Positions 1 to 7,259 of a stretch of 46,495 nucleotides of DNA are shown here, piece after piece. The notes beneath the pieces were generated by a model. It was not told the DNA's origin and made no database searches. It saw only the letters and a program-made list of their open reading frames with translations. A program made the position numbers and the translations under genes. The stretch's first letter is position 1. Each line of letters begins with the position of its first letter. The DNA lies in IMG/VR virus record IMGVR_UViG_3300044737_000123, positions 1 through 46,495 of that record, one strand, 5' to 3'. This DNA comes from a virus.

Positions 1-273
1 CGCGTGGTAGGGCGGCTCGTCGCCCCACCAGCCGCGCCAGTCCTCATCCCAGCCGCCGCGAATCGGGCCGAACATGTTGCGGCCCATGACGTACGCGCCG
101 CGAGGACGCATCAGCCAGTCGCGCGCCTTGACGTCCGCCGAGTCGGTGATGTCGCCGAGATGCCATCCGTGGACGTCGATGCCGCCGACGCCGAGCGGGT
201 GCTCGCGGCTCTGGTCGGGGCCGGCGACGAAGCCGTCCAGCGAGATGGACATGTGACAGGTGGTCTGGGTCAT
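1..273 (-). CDS. Dihydrofolate reductase / RibD C-terminal family protein, N-terminal 91 residues only
   Basis: The minus-strand reading frame is open from an ATG at 273 to the window edge, so the gene is cut off by the window rather than broken. Its start (MTQTTCHMSISLDGFVAGPD) carries the signature 'SLDGFVAGPDQS' of the RibD C-terminal/DHFR-like family, and 'YVMGRNMFGPIRGGW' matches the following family segment. These proteins are NADPH-dependent reductases, but most members have no assigned substrate. A GAGGAG ribosome-binding sequence lies about 14 nt upstream. It is an ordinary chromosomal gene outside the prophage. Seen: the motifs and the open frame. Known from the family: the reductase fold. 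Confidence 0.85.
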   Translation of the reverse strand, partial: MTQTTCHMSISLDGFVAGPDQSREHPLGVGGIDVHGWHLGDITDSADVKARDWLMRPRGAYVMGRNMFGPIRGGWDEDWRGWWGDEPPYHA

Positions 274-361
274 GGCGGCAAAGACTCCTCGGCCGGCGGG
301 GATTCATCGGTCGTCGCCAGCCGACGTTACGCGCGGCGCGCCGCGAACACGTTGCCGACGC

Positions 362-393
362 CGTAGACGTAGCCGCAAGCGGCTACGTCTACG
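362..393. terminator. Strong 15-bp hairpin between chromosomal genes
   Basis: A perfect inverted repeat (362-376 pairing with 379-393) with only AA between the arms lies between the 3' end of the frameshifted minus-strand ORF and the start of the reductase gene. It could terminate transcription or stabilise an mRNA end. There is no clear T tract, so the terminator call is tentative. Confidence 0.5.
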
Positions 394-409
394 CCCGGTC
401 CGGCGGGGC

Positions 410-1200
410 TTATGGGTCACGGCGTCGCTGGGCGATCCGAGCGGCAGCCGCCTCATCGCGCAGGGCGACGAACCCGCCGTAGGGCCGCATCGCTGGCTCG
501 TGCGTCGCGTCCAGATTCCGACGCACGTACTCCCGGTACAGCTCGCGTACCGGGAGGAGGCCAGACGGAAGCTGGTCGAGGAAGCCGTCGAGGCTGGCTC
601 GGCTCCGCCCGCGTGTGTGACCGCGTAGTGCGGGCACCCGGTAGTGCTCCGGGATGCGCTCAGGGTCGACGCGCTGGCAGTAGTCGGGCTGCTGATCACG
701 CGGAGGCGGCTTGAGCGGGGTGTCCAGGCCGCGTGCGTTCCGTTGCTCGATGAGCTCGGCCATCCGCTCGTCCGGGCTGGGCAAGGGGCGCGCGTAGGCG
801 AAGCGCAGGTCGTTGGCCCTAGCGAAGCGCTCGGCCTGCTTGACAGAGGCGAGCACGCCGAAGACCTCCAGGCAGAGGTCCAGCGCCTCGACGGGCGACA
901 GCCCGCGCATGGCGTCGCCGCGCTCGACGGGCGGAGGAGGCTCCATCCCGGCGACCCGCAGGACATCGCCCCAGTCGGGGCCAGCGTGGTAGCGGGCCTG
1001 GGTCAGCGTTGGCAGCTGCGGCACCCGCGCGTTGCGCGAACGTGCGATCTCGCGGAGCAGCCCAGTGGCGCCCCTCCGAGTACTCGCCCTGGCGCAAGGT
1101 CGCGGCCGAGGCGGTGTGCGACCACACGCAAGCTCTCCGCGACCTCGCGCCGGCTGAAGCTCTCGTGCTCCCAGCGGCCGTGTTCGTCGTGCCTGGTCAC
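410..1200 (-). pseudogene. Frameshifted ORF resembling homing-endonuclease-repeat/HTH proteins
   Basis: Two good coding stretches lie in different minus-strand frames. A GTG at 1200 opens a start that looks real (TRHDEHGRWEHESFSRREVA). This frame becomes implausible near 1090, while another frame is convincing from about 1065 to its stop at 410. The second part contains 'TLTQARYHAGPDWGDVLRVAGM', shaped like the W-x2-(A/V)L-x2-AG repeats that accompany HNH proteins. A third frame bridges the two with 'GEYSEGRHW', suggesting two close indels. Either the gene is decayed or the sequence has errors at 1065-1095. The 410 frame could be extended upstream to an ATG at 1216, but that extension is Arg/Pro-rich and looks like shadow coding. 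Function unknown. Confidence 0.5.
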
Positions 1201-1252
1201 GGCGGCAGGGTGACATCGAGTCGGAGACGCGGAGCTACGGTGGTCGCGTCGT

Positions 1253-1843
1253 CTACTCCATGAGGCGGAACCAGTCGCGGACGCTGAGCCGCAGCCGTAG
1301 GACTTCGTCTTCGGCCAGCGGGGTGCAGTGCGCGACGGGACCTCGGAGGGTGTTGAGTCGCGACATCACGCTCTGCACGGCCTTGATGTCGCTGAAGATC
1401 GCGCCGAACAGGTCCCAGTTCGACTTGATGATCTCGCTGAGCTCGCCGAAGGTCGTGAAGTCGATCGGGTCGTCTGAGCGGCGCGTGACCCCGGCTTCGG
1501 TCTCCTTCTTGCGGCGCTTGGCGACTTCCTTCTTGACCTCTTCGGGCACGCGCTCTGAATCCCACCAGCTGTCGCCCTTGTCGGCTTCGAGCTGGTCGGC
1601 CACCTGCGCGCGGATGGTGCGTTCGAGGGAGTAGAAGACCTCGTAGTGGGGCGCCATCTCGGCCGCCTCGGCCCGGAACTGCCGTTCGATCTGCGGGTAG
1701 TAGTCCTGGTCGCCTTCGACGCTGCCACGGTGGCCGCGGTTGAGGTCGATCGCGTGCTCCTGCTCGACGCGATCGAGGTCGTGTTCGAGCAGCTGGTTCG
1801 TGATGCCGAACACCTTGAGCGCTTCCTCGTCGCTCCGGCTCAT
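1253..1843 (-). CDS. Swt1-type HEPN domain protein
   Basis: This 196-residue protein reads like the Swt1-family HEPN proteins. Its C-terminal segment 'SRLNTLRGPVAHCTPLAEDE' holds R167-x4-H172, the R-x4-6-H motif used by HEPN ribonucleases. The middle is charged and helical (residues 95-120 are Lys/Glu/Arg-rich). The start ATG overlaps the stop of the DUF5343 gene (ATGA at 1843), so the two are translationally coupled and probably work together. HEPN RNases are frequent in toxin-antitoxin and anti-phage systems. That role is inferred here from family and coupling. It lies about 1.2 kb from the prophage end. Confidence 0.75.
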   Translation of the reverse strand: MSRSDEEALKVFGITNQLLEHDLDRVEQEHAIDLNRGHRGSVEGDQDYYPQIERQFRAEAAEMAPHYEVFYSLERTIRAQVADQLEADKGDSWWDSERVPEEVKKEVAKRRKKETEAGVTRRSDDPIDFTTFGELSEIIKSNWDLFGAIFSDIKAVQSVMSRLNTLRGPVAHCTPLAEDEVLRLRLSVRDWFRLME

Positions 1844-2532
1844 CAGTCGCGGAGGATGTGTTCCCGCAGGCTCTTGAAGATCGCGTTGAAGACGGCGATG
1901 TCGGACGTAGCGGGAAGCTGCAAGTTGATGGTGTAGCCGAGGTTGATCGAACGATCGCCACCGCCGCCGGCGCGGCCACCGCCGCCACCGCCGCCTCCAT
2001 CGTCGCCCTCGTCACCGTCGCCGCCGTCCGCGTCGGACGCACCTTCACCGGCCGCGGCGTCGAAGTCGGCGAACGCCTGGATGGCGCGGAACGACTTGAC
2101 GATCGCACGCACGGTGCTGGAGGCCTCTTCGAGTCCGGTCGCCTGGACCACGATGCCCTTGAGTTCTTCGTCGGGCGCGTCGTGGGCGTACTCGTTGATC
2201 TCGTACAGCGCCCCGAAGCCAGCCCGCAGTGCCTCAGCCGCAGCGGCCCCGCTCACGGCGGGGTTGCGGAACCGCTTGTACAGCGAGGTGGGACTGCCGT
2301 CGGAGCTGAGGAAGCCGGTGCGCTTGAGGAACGGGATGACTGGCTTGGCGCTGCCGCCCTTGAGCCCGAGCTTCGTGGCCAGGAAGTCCTGGGTGAAGCG
2401 GTCCGGTGTCGACGCGCTCTTGATCTTCTGCAAGGCCTTCGTGATGTTCCCGTAGGCCTGGATGTACGGGACCTTGGCTTCAGGCATCAGCTGGTCGGTC
2501 ACCTTAAAGGAGCGACCGGCGGGTAATGACAT
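1843..2532 (-). CDS. DUF5343-type protein, partner of the HEPN gene
   Basis: The protein has 229 residues from the ATG at 2532; an ATG at 2589 is possible but its extra sequence looks non-coding. Residues about 15-150 resemble DUF5343 proteins: 'KVPYIQAYGNITKALQKI', 'RFTQDFLATKLGLKGGSAK' and 'FLKRTGFLSSDGSPTSLYKR' suggest a winged-helix DNA-binding fold. A very Gly/Asp-rich linker (about residues 168-195) precedes a C-terminal 'YTINLQLPATSDIAVFNAIF' segment. This tail type is shared by several short conserved partners of DUF5343/HEPN pairs. Its stop overlaps the HEPN start. Inferred role: sensor, regulator or antitoxin for the HEPN protein. No Shine-Dalgarno sequence is obvious. Confidence 0.7.
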   Translation of the reverse strand: MSLPAGRSFKVTDQLMPEAKVPYIQAYGNITKALQKIKSASTPDRFTQDFLATKLGLKGGSAKPVIPFLKRTGFLSSDGSPTSLYKRFRNPAVSGAAAAEALRAGFGALYEINEYAHDAPDEELKGIVVQATGLEEASSTVRAIVKSFRAIQAFADFDAAAGEGASDADGGDGDEGDDGGGGGGGGRAGGGGDRSINLGYTINLQLPATSDIAVFNAIFKSLREHILRD

Positions 2533-2625
2533 CTGACTCAAGTCGAGCAACTGTGCGGTCGACGCCCCGCCTCTGCGAGGGACGACCAACGGCCGCCGGC
2601 TCGACTGGCACTGAGACTGCGAGGC

Positions 2626-2862
2626 CTACGGCAGCTTGCCAGCCAAGTAGACGAGCGCCGAAGCCGCGCCGTTCACGGCGGCCGCGGCCTCGTCGAGCTC
2701 GACCTGACGCGGTTGCGCTCCGGCACCGTGGCCGCCGCGCGCGTTGCGGATACGCGCCGCCGGCCGGCCAGTAGCCGGCTCACCGGCGGCCTCTCCTACC
2801 TCAAGACGCAGTCCCGCGGCACCGCCGGCGCGAGCCGCTGCCCGCGGCAGGTCGCCGGCGGC
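2626..2862 (-). pseudogene. Start-less C-terminal gene remnant
   Basis: A minus-strand frame without a start codon ends in 'QVELDEAAAAVNGAASALVY' and then LAGKLP-stop, which looks like a genuine protein C-terminus. Upstream it dissolves into Arg/Pro-rich sequence and meets a stop at 2863. It may be a truncated chromosomal gene next to the integration site. The stretch 2863-2960 holds no gene that I can support. Confidence 0.3.
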
Positions 2863-2966
2863 TCACCGCGAGCGGCCGGGGCCGCGCGTGCCGGCGCGCG
2901 AACACCAGCGAAGTCGCCGGCGGGAGCTTGTGCGCGCCGGCGGAGCCCGCTGACAGGGTGACCGAA

Positions 2967-2999
2967 CTCCCAACTGCCCCTTTTGAGAGCAATTGGGAG
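2967..2999 (-). terminator. Hairpin downstream of the tRNA-type 3' end
   Basis: CTCCCAA (2967-2973) pairs with TTGGGAG (2993-2999), and inner TGC/GCA pairing closes a loop containing TTTTGAGA. It lies 12 nt beyond the tRNA-type 3' end on the same (minus) strand, where a tRNA or tmRNA terminator would be expected. Confidence 0.5.
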
Positions 3000-3010
3000 A
3001 ACAGTCGTCA

Positions 3011-3035
3011 TGGAGACGGCGGGAATCGAACCCGC
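3011..3035 (-). other. attL candidate: T-arm and acceptor end of a tRNA (or tmRNA)
   Basis: Read on the minus strand, the sequence gives GCGGG-TTCGATT-CCCGC, a perfect 5-bp T arm, followed by CGTCTCC and a discriminator A. No matching 5' acceptor (GGAGACG), D arm or anticodon arm exists upstream (3036-3110), so this is only a 3' fragment. Tyrosine integrases commonly insert at such sites and leave one displaced 3' end. GGAGACG/CGTCTCC acceptors are typical of tRNA-Ser. A tmRNA pairing with GGGGACG is also possible. The matching core should follow the integrase beyond 46495. Confidence 0.7.
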
Positions 3036-3065
3036 GCAATGTTTCCGCCACTCGGGGACGGCGTG

Positions 3066-3296
3066 ATGTCAGCGCCCTCCCACGAGAGCAACTTCGTGCA
3101 GCTCACGCTGCGCTCGTTCGACCATGAGCGCGCGCCGCGCGGCTCCCGGCCGGTTTTCGAGTTCGACCTGTTGCCCCACGAGCAGCTCGTCGGCATCGGG
3201 CTCTACTGGACCACCGACTACAGCTCTCGCTCGACGATCGATCATCACGTCAACGTCTGGGTCGCGGTGCACCTCGGCGGCTCGGAGGCAAAGTAG
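3066..3296 (+). CDS. Hypothetical protein, first phage gene
   Basis: A 76-residue protein starts at ATG 3066 (a GTG precedes it directly), about 30 nt inside the attachment fragment. The sequence 'RPVFEFDLLPHEQLVGIGLY' and a following β-rich stretch suggest a small β-sheet protein. Function unknown. Its N-terminus (PSHESNF) is nearly the same as that of the gene at 41425 (PSHESSF). In the circular phage this gene would directly follow the integrase and attP. No promoter is visible in the prophage. Confidence 0.6.
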   Translation: MSAPSHESNFVQLTLRSFDHERAPRGSRPVFEFDLLPHEQLVGIGLYWTTDYSSRSTIDHHVNVWVAVHLGGSEAK

Positions 3297-3518
3297 GTGT
3301 CACCCGAGAGCAACTTCGACCCGGAGAACCGGATCGTGACGGGCGCCATCTGGCGCCACAAGCGCGACCGGTTCCGCCAGGTCGAGATCACCGGGCTCTT
3401 CTCCCAGTACGGCGAGCGCTACGTCGGCGTCTGGCGGAACACCTCACGGCGCCGGCAGGCCATCAAGGAGACCACGCTCCTGCGCGACTACGCCTTCGAC
3501 CGGTTCTCGCGCACATGA
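3297..3518 (+). CDS. Hypothetical basic protein
   Basis: A 73-residue protein with a GTG start directly after the previous stop. It is strongly basic with aromatic β-type segments (TGLFSQYGERYVGVWRN) and could bind nucleic acid, but no family is recognised. Its start again carries 'PESNF', echoing the preceding gene. Its stop overlaps the next ATG (ATGA). Confidence 0.6.
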   Translation: MSPESNFDPENRIVTGAIWRHKRDRFRQVEITGLFSQYGERYVGVWRNTSRRRQAIKETTLLRDYAFDRFSRT

Positions 3519-3748
3519 CGTCGCAACCACGCCAAAGCACCGTGCTGGCCGTGAGCCTTCACGCGAACCTGCGGCTGATCGAGGAGGTGCTCAGCGTCAT
3601 CGCCAAGGACGCACTGCCCAGCGCGGAACTGCTCCGTGCGGACGCCGACCACTGCGAAGACCTCGGTGTTACGGGTGCCGCATTGACGCTCCGCTTTGTC
3701 GCCGACGCGCTCGTCGCTGCATTGCCTGGAGGCCACGATGAGCGATAA
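3515..3748 (+). CDS. Hypothetical small helical protein
   Basis: A 77-residue protein coupled to its upstream neighbour by ATGA. It is predicted to be all helical (ANLRLIEEVLSVIAKDALPS). No recognisable family and no catalytic motif. Confidence 0.6.
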   Translation: MTSQPRQSTVLAVSLHANLRLIEEVLSVIAKDALPSAELLRADADHCEDLGVTGAALTLRFVADALVAALPGGHDER

Positions 3749-3905
3749 CCGCGTCAAGGACGGTCCCGCTTGCCGGGGCTGTGGCCTGCCGAACTACGAG
3801 GGGCTGTGCCCTGTCTGCCGAGGCGATGAGGACGCTGCCCGCCGGGAGGGCATGCCGTACCCATGGCCCGAGGACGACGCCGCCCGGGGGGAGCCGCGCT
3901 CGTGA
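3738..3905 (+). CDS. Small zinc-ribbon protein
   Basis: A 55-residue protein with CRGCGLPNYEGLCPVCRG, a C-x2-C-x9-C-x2-C zinc ribbon at about residues 12-27, followed by an acidic tail. The start at 3738 lies inside the end of the previous gene, and its stop overlaps the next GTG. Inferred role: zinc-stabilised binding protein; target unknown. Confidence 0.6.
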   Translation: MSDNRVKDGPACRGCGLPNYEGLCPVCRGDEDAARREGMPYPWPEDDAARGEPRS

Positions 3906-4294
3906 GCGCCCCGCACGACGACCCGCTCGGCGTGGCGGTGGATGCGTTCCGCGCCGCCGTGTTCGAGAGCACGAGGACGAGGCTCGCGGAGTCGCAGATG
4001 CGACTGGGCCTCAAGGCTGCTCTCGCCGCTCTCGATGCGATGCCCGGCCCTACGTGCTCGAACTGCGCCGGCGACGGAATGGTCTGGACGCACGAGGGCA
4101 ACGTGCCGTGCCCGGCCTGCGATGGCTATGGGACGACGGCCGCTCTCGACGCCCTACACCCCGAGCCCGAGTCGAAGGTCCACCAGCCGACCGTGGAGAA
4201 GATCGTGGACTACCTCGTTTCTCGCGGGGTTCACCTGGCAGCGGCCGAGCGCATCGAGCGCGAGTTCGGCGCGGGGAACGAGGAACGCGGATGA
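3902..4294 (+). CDS. DnaJ-type zinc-finger protein, copy 1
   Basis: A 130-residue protein from GTG 3902. A helical N-terminus is followed by 'CSNCAGDGMVWTHEGNVPCP' and ACDGYG, two C-x2-C-x-G-x-G units as in the DnaJ cysteine-rich domain. No J domain is present, so it is not a full chaperone. A 117-bp segment (4021-4137) recurs at 7424-7540 with two differences. The C-terminal part (PTVEKIVDYLVSRGVHLAAA) is absent from the second copy and looks like a short helical module. Confidence 0.65.
   Translation: MSAPHDDPLGVAVDAFRAAVFESTRTRLAESQMRLGLKAALAALDAMPGPTCSNCAGDGMVWTHEGNVPCPACDGYGTTAALDALHPEPESKVHQPTVEKIVDYLVSRGVHLAAAERIEREFGAGNEERG
4021..4137 (+). repeat. 117-bp duplicated zinc-finger segment, copy A
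   Basis: 115 of 117 bases match 7424-7540 in the same orientation and reading frame. The match ends abruptly at both edges. Confidence 0.95.
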
Positions 4295-4599
4295 GAACCG
4301 ACCATGTCATCTGGAAATTCGTGCTCCGGCCATGGTCGCCCTTTGTCGACGTGCCGCCGAACGCCCAACTGCTCTCCGTCGGCGCCCAAGGCGACGACAT
4401 CGTGGCCTGGCTCCTCTGCGACCCAGACCTGACACGGCGGGTGTCGCGACGCCTCTTCGCCCACCCAACCGGCGCACCCCTCATCCCCGCCATCGTCAAC
4501 TCCGACGCGCAGTTTGTCGGCACCGTCCAAATGGACAACGGACTCGTCTTCCACATCTTCGACGCAGGAGAAACCTGTCGGGGGAGCGAGGAACGATGA
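4291..4599 (+). CDS. DUF7352-like phage protein
   Basis: A 102-residue protein starting at the ATGA overlap. The pattern 'IWKFVLRPWSPFVDVPPNAQ' then 'LLSVGAQGDDIVAWLLCDPD' and 'FVGTVQMDNGLVFHIFD' follows the small DUF7352-type proteins that are common in actinophages. It is a predicted β-barrel-like fold of unknown function. Confidence 0.6.
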   Translation: MRTDHVIWKFVLRPWSPFVDVPPNAQLLSVGAQGDDIVAWLLCDPDLTRRVSRRLFAHPTGAPLIPAIVNSDAQFVGTVQMDNGLVFHIFDAGETCRGSEER

Positions 4600-4841
4600 G
4601 CGCGCACTGCCTCGATTGCGGAGCAGACCTCGTCTACACCGAGAACTACCCGGCGATGGACTGCCCGGTGTGCAGGAGGCGAGACGAGCGCGACAGCATT
4701 CAGCGCCTGTTCAATCGCCTCGACGCAGCCGTGAGCCACCACAAGCGCGACCAGGGGGACACGGCGTTTTGCTCGGACGCCGACGAGCGGCTGTACGCGG
4801 CGCGAGAGCGCATTCTCAAGGACAGCGCAAGGAGGGGCTGA
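4596..4841 (+). CDS. Zinc-ribbon protein with helical tail
   Basis: An 81-residue protein. HCLDCGADLVYTENYPAMDC followed by PVC gives a C-x2-C...C-x2-C ribbon at residues 5-26. A charged helix follows. It is coupled to both neighbours by overlapping stop/start codons. Function unknown; a DNA- or RNA-binding role is only inferred. Confidence 0.6.
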   Translation: MSAHCLDCGADLVYTENYPAMDCPVCRRRDERDSIQRLFNRLDAAVSHHKRDQGDTAFCSDADERLYAARERILKDSARRG

Positions 4842-5614
4842 TGATGGCGTGGGCCAAGCTCGACGACCGCTTCTACGACCACCGCAAGGTCAAGAAGGCG
4901 TGGCTGAGCACGCCCGCGTCGGTGGCCCTCTACGTCATGGCCATCACGTATGCCGCCGCGCACGAGACCGACGGTGCCATCGACCTCGAGTTCGTTAAGG
5001 AGAAGGTGCCCTCCCGTCGTGACCGCGACCGCATGACGACAGCCTTGGTTGACGCTGGCCTGTGGACCGAAACCGAACACGGCTGGCTCATCCACGACTA
5101 CCTCAAGTACAACCCTTCGCACGCGAAACTGGAGGAGAAGCGCGTCAAGGACGCTGAGCGAAAGGCGCTCGGGCGCTCAACGCAGTCCGGGCAACGTCCG
5201 CGTGGACACGACGCGGACTCCAGTGGGATACCTGGTGGACTCCCCCCGGAGTCCGAACGGTATCCAGTGGTCCCGACCCGACCCGTATTTAAAACAGCAG
5301 TTGTTAGCCCTTCCAACGCCAGTGGTCGCGAGCGAGCGGGCGGCAATGGGGCAACAACCACATCAACCGATGAGGAGCTTGCCGAGCACATCCGTGGCAT
5401 GCTCGCTAACGCCGTCGACGGCCTGATGACCACCGAGGGCTGCAAGGCCCCGACCCGCCAAGCGGTCCTCATCGCCCTTCGCCGCCATCACCCCAGCCCT
5501 GCCGTGGCGTTGGACGTGGCAACGAAGGTGCGGTCGATCGTGCAGTCCCAGGACCGTGCTCCGAACATCGTGGGCCTCTACGAGCAGAAGCTCGCCCAGG
5601 CGGTGGCGACGTGA
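4841..5614 (+). CDS. Replisome-organiser-like replication initiation protein
   Basis: A 257-residue protein with a strong GGAGGGG ribosome-binding site. The N-terminal ~90 residues (MAWAKLDDRFYDHRKVKKAW, 'SVALYVMAITYAAAHETDGA', 'VDAGLWTETEHGWLIHDYLK') resemble winged-helix N-domains of phage replisome organisers. A disordered linker (about 105-170) leads to a helical C-terminal domain (about 175-257) that could contact helicase or primase. It probably binds the phage origin and recruits host replication proteins. The family call rests on N-terminal pattern and position. Confidence 0.6.
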   Translation: MMAWAKLDDRFYDHRKVKKAWLSTPASVALYVMAITYAAAHETDGAIDLEFVKEKVPSRRDRDRMTTALVDAGLWTETEHGWLIHDYLKYNPSHAKLEEKRVKDAERKALGRSTQSGQRPRGHDADSSGIPGGLPPESERYPVVPTRPVFKTAVVSPSNASGRERAGGNGATTTSTDEELAEHIRGMLANAVDGLMTTEGCKAPTRQAVLIALRRHHPSPAVALDVATKVRSIVQSQDRAPNIVGLYEQKLAQAVAT

Positions 5615-6195
5615 GCGCCTACCGCCTCTACGACGTTCTCGATGCCGATGGCTACCCGCCGCAGTGGCACGCGACCGTCAAGGATGCGGTCCGTGAGGCG
5701 GCGGGGAACCGCTGCGTTCGATGCGGGCACCCGTACGCGAAAGGCGATGGTGAGTGGTCACCGTGCGACGAGCGTTGCGCACACGGCGGCCCAGTGCGCT
5801 TCCGGCTGATCGGCACCCAGGAGTGGGGTCATCTCGCGGCCGACGAGTTCAGCGGCGACGCGGGCGGCTCATGGATTCGCATCGGCCTCGCGGTTGGCGC
5901 GCACCCGCGAGCCGCATACGAAGCGGAAGCCCGCTGGCGCATCCTCACCGTCCACCATCTCGACGGAAACAAGGCCAACTGCCGCTGGTGGAACCTCGTG
6001 GCCTTGTGCCAGCGCTGCCACCTTCAGATTCAAGGCAAGGTGCAGATGGCGCGCGTGTGGCCGTGGGAACACTCCGACTGGTTCAAGTTCTACGTCGCCG
6101 GTTACTACGCCTGGACCTACCTCGGAGAGGACCTGACCCGCGATGAGGTTCAGGCGCGGTTGGACGAACTGCTCGCATTGGAGAGCGCACCGTGA
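5611..6195 (+). CDS. HNH nuclease-like protein
   Basis: A 194-residue protein. Cysteine pairs at C35/C38 (CVRCGHP) and C123/C126 (CQRCH, after LVAL) flank 'LTVHHLDGNKANCRWWNLVA', the HH-x-D-x-N-x-N-x-W-N core of HNH nucleases. An additional Cys/His group at about residues 51-56 may be structural. It is coupled to neighbours at both ends. It could be a homing nuclease, a recombination nuclease or a phage accessory nuclease. Catalytic residues appear intact. Confidence 0.75.
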   Translation: MSAYRLYDVLDADGYPPQWHATVKDAVREAAGNRCVRCGHPYAKGDGEWSPCDERCAHGGPVRFRLIGTQEWGHLAADEFSGDAGGSWIRIGLAVGAHPRAAYEAEARWRILTVHHLDGNKANCRWWNLVALCQRCHLQIQGKVQMARVWPWEHSDWFKFYVAGYYAWTYLGEDLTRDEVQARLDELLALESAP

Positions 6196-6623
6196 AGTCC
6201 TCGCCCCTGCACCCCGGCGCCAAGAGCCTTAAGCGCGGCTCCACCTTCGCCGCCACTCCCAAGCCCCTCAAGCGCTCACCGCTGCAGTCCAACACCCAGC
6301 GTCCTCGCAAGCCGATCAGCCCAGCCTCACCAGCCCAGCGCGAGGCGGTCGCAGACCGTGCCTGCATCGTTTGTGCCAAGCACCCCTGCCACCCCGCTCA
6401 CGTCATCGACCGCTCCCTGGGAGGCACGGACAACCCCCGCGATGTCGTGGCGCTCTGCCCTACGTGCCACCGCCTCTACGACGACGGCAAGCTCAGCATC
6501 TTGGAGTACATGGAGCCCTACCACCGCGATGAGCTTGCCCGTGCCGTGGAGCTGGTGGGGTTGTTGCGGGCGCTCGAGAGGGTCACGAACTGCCGGTGGG
6601 CTCCTGAGAGGACGGCGGCGTGA
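6192..6623 (+). CDS. HNH-type nuclease with basic N-terminus
   Basis: A 143-residue protein. A Lys/Arg/Pro-rich N-terminal ~50 residues is followed by CIVCAKHPCHPAHVIDRSLG, then GTDNPRDVVALCPTCHRLYD, an HNH-like zinc core with a His-Val-Ile-Asp motif. Small HNH proteins of this kind occur in phage recombination and replication regions and can act like Holliday-junction or ssDNA nucleases. The exact role is not determinable. It directly follows another HNH gene, but the two are not duplicates. Confidence 0.65.
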   Translation: MKSSPLHPGAKSLKRGSTFAATPKPLKRSPLQSNTQRPRKPISPASPAQREAVADRACIVCAKHPCHPAHVIDRSLGGTDNPRDVVALCPTCHRLYDDGKLSILEYMEPYHRDELARAVELVGLLRALERVTNCRWAPERTAA

Positions 6624-7171
6624 GGCTCCTGCGCCCGCAGCTCATCCTCAGCCTTTGCGACTCGACTGGCAACTGGAGCCGCCCCTACGAGGAGGACGGC
6701 TACGAGGTCGTCCGCGTCGATATCAAGCAGGGCCAAGACGTTCGGTTGCTCACGCTGCCCAGCAAGCCCGTGCATGGGATTCTCGCCGCCCCGCCCTGCA
6801 CCGTGTTCGCGAACAGCGGCGCTCGCTGGCCGCGCACCGACGAGCAGATGCGCGAGGGCCTGTCGGTGGTCGATGCGTGCTGTCGCCTGATCCTCGCGAC
6901 CCAGCCTGTGTGGTGGGCGCTGGAGAACCCGCACGGCAAGCTCTCACGCTACCTCGGCCCGCCCCGCTGGACGTTTGATCCCAACGACTACGGCGACGAC
7001 TACACCAAGTTCACCTGCCTGTGGGGGAACTTCCAGCCTCCGACCAAGACACCGGTTCCCGCCACCGCTGGAAGCAGGATGCACCGTCTCTCGCCGAGCC
7101 CGGAGAGGGCAGCTCTGCGCTCGGAGACACCGATGGGTTTCTCTCGTGCGTTCTTCGAGGTCAACCCATGA
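6620..7171 (+). CDS. C5-cytosine-methylase-like protein, short form
   Basis: A 183-residue protein. It starts with an AdoMet-binding-like strand (LILSLCDSTGNWSRPYEEDG), then 'VHGILAAPPCTVFANSGARW' with P-P-C60 at the catalytic-loop position of C5-methyltransferases, and 'VWWALENPHGKLSRYLG' with E-N-P at the ENV motif position. It lacks room for a full target-recognition domain, like other short actinophage methylases. Probable role: modification of phage DNA against restriction. It could instead be an inactive or differently specific relative. Confidence 0.65.
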   Translation: MRLLRPQLILSLCDSTGNWSRPYEEDGYEVVRVDIKQGQDVRLLTLPSKPVHGILAAPPCTVFANSGARWPRTDEQMREGLSVVDACCRLILATQPVWWALENPHGKLSRYLGPPRWTFDPNDYGDDYTKFTCLWGNFQPPTKTPVPATAGSRMHRLSPSPERAALRSETPMGFSRAFFEVNP

Positions 7172-7259
7172 CCGCCGCATGACCCTTCCATCCTCACCCC
7201 TCGCTAGCCTCTCCTCCCCAGAGGGCCTGGGTCATCACTTCGACCGAGAGGAACGAGGG

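Noticed and set aside
2600-2960. GCCGGC-rich repeats upstream of attL as a CRISPR or repeat array
   Set aside because: The short GC-rich words are irregular in spacing and sequence; no repeat-spacer pattern.
3036-3110. Complete tRNA at the attachment site
   Set aside because: A pseudo-acceptor GGAGGGC gives about the right length, but no D arm or anticodon arm forms.
5200-5330. Possible frameshift in the linker of the replication protein
   Set aside because: The sequence is low complexity but the frame remains open and both flanking domains are in the same frame.
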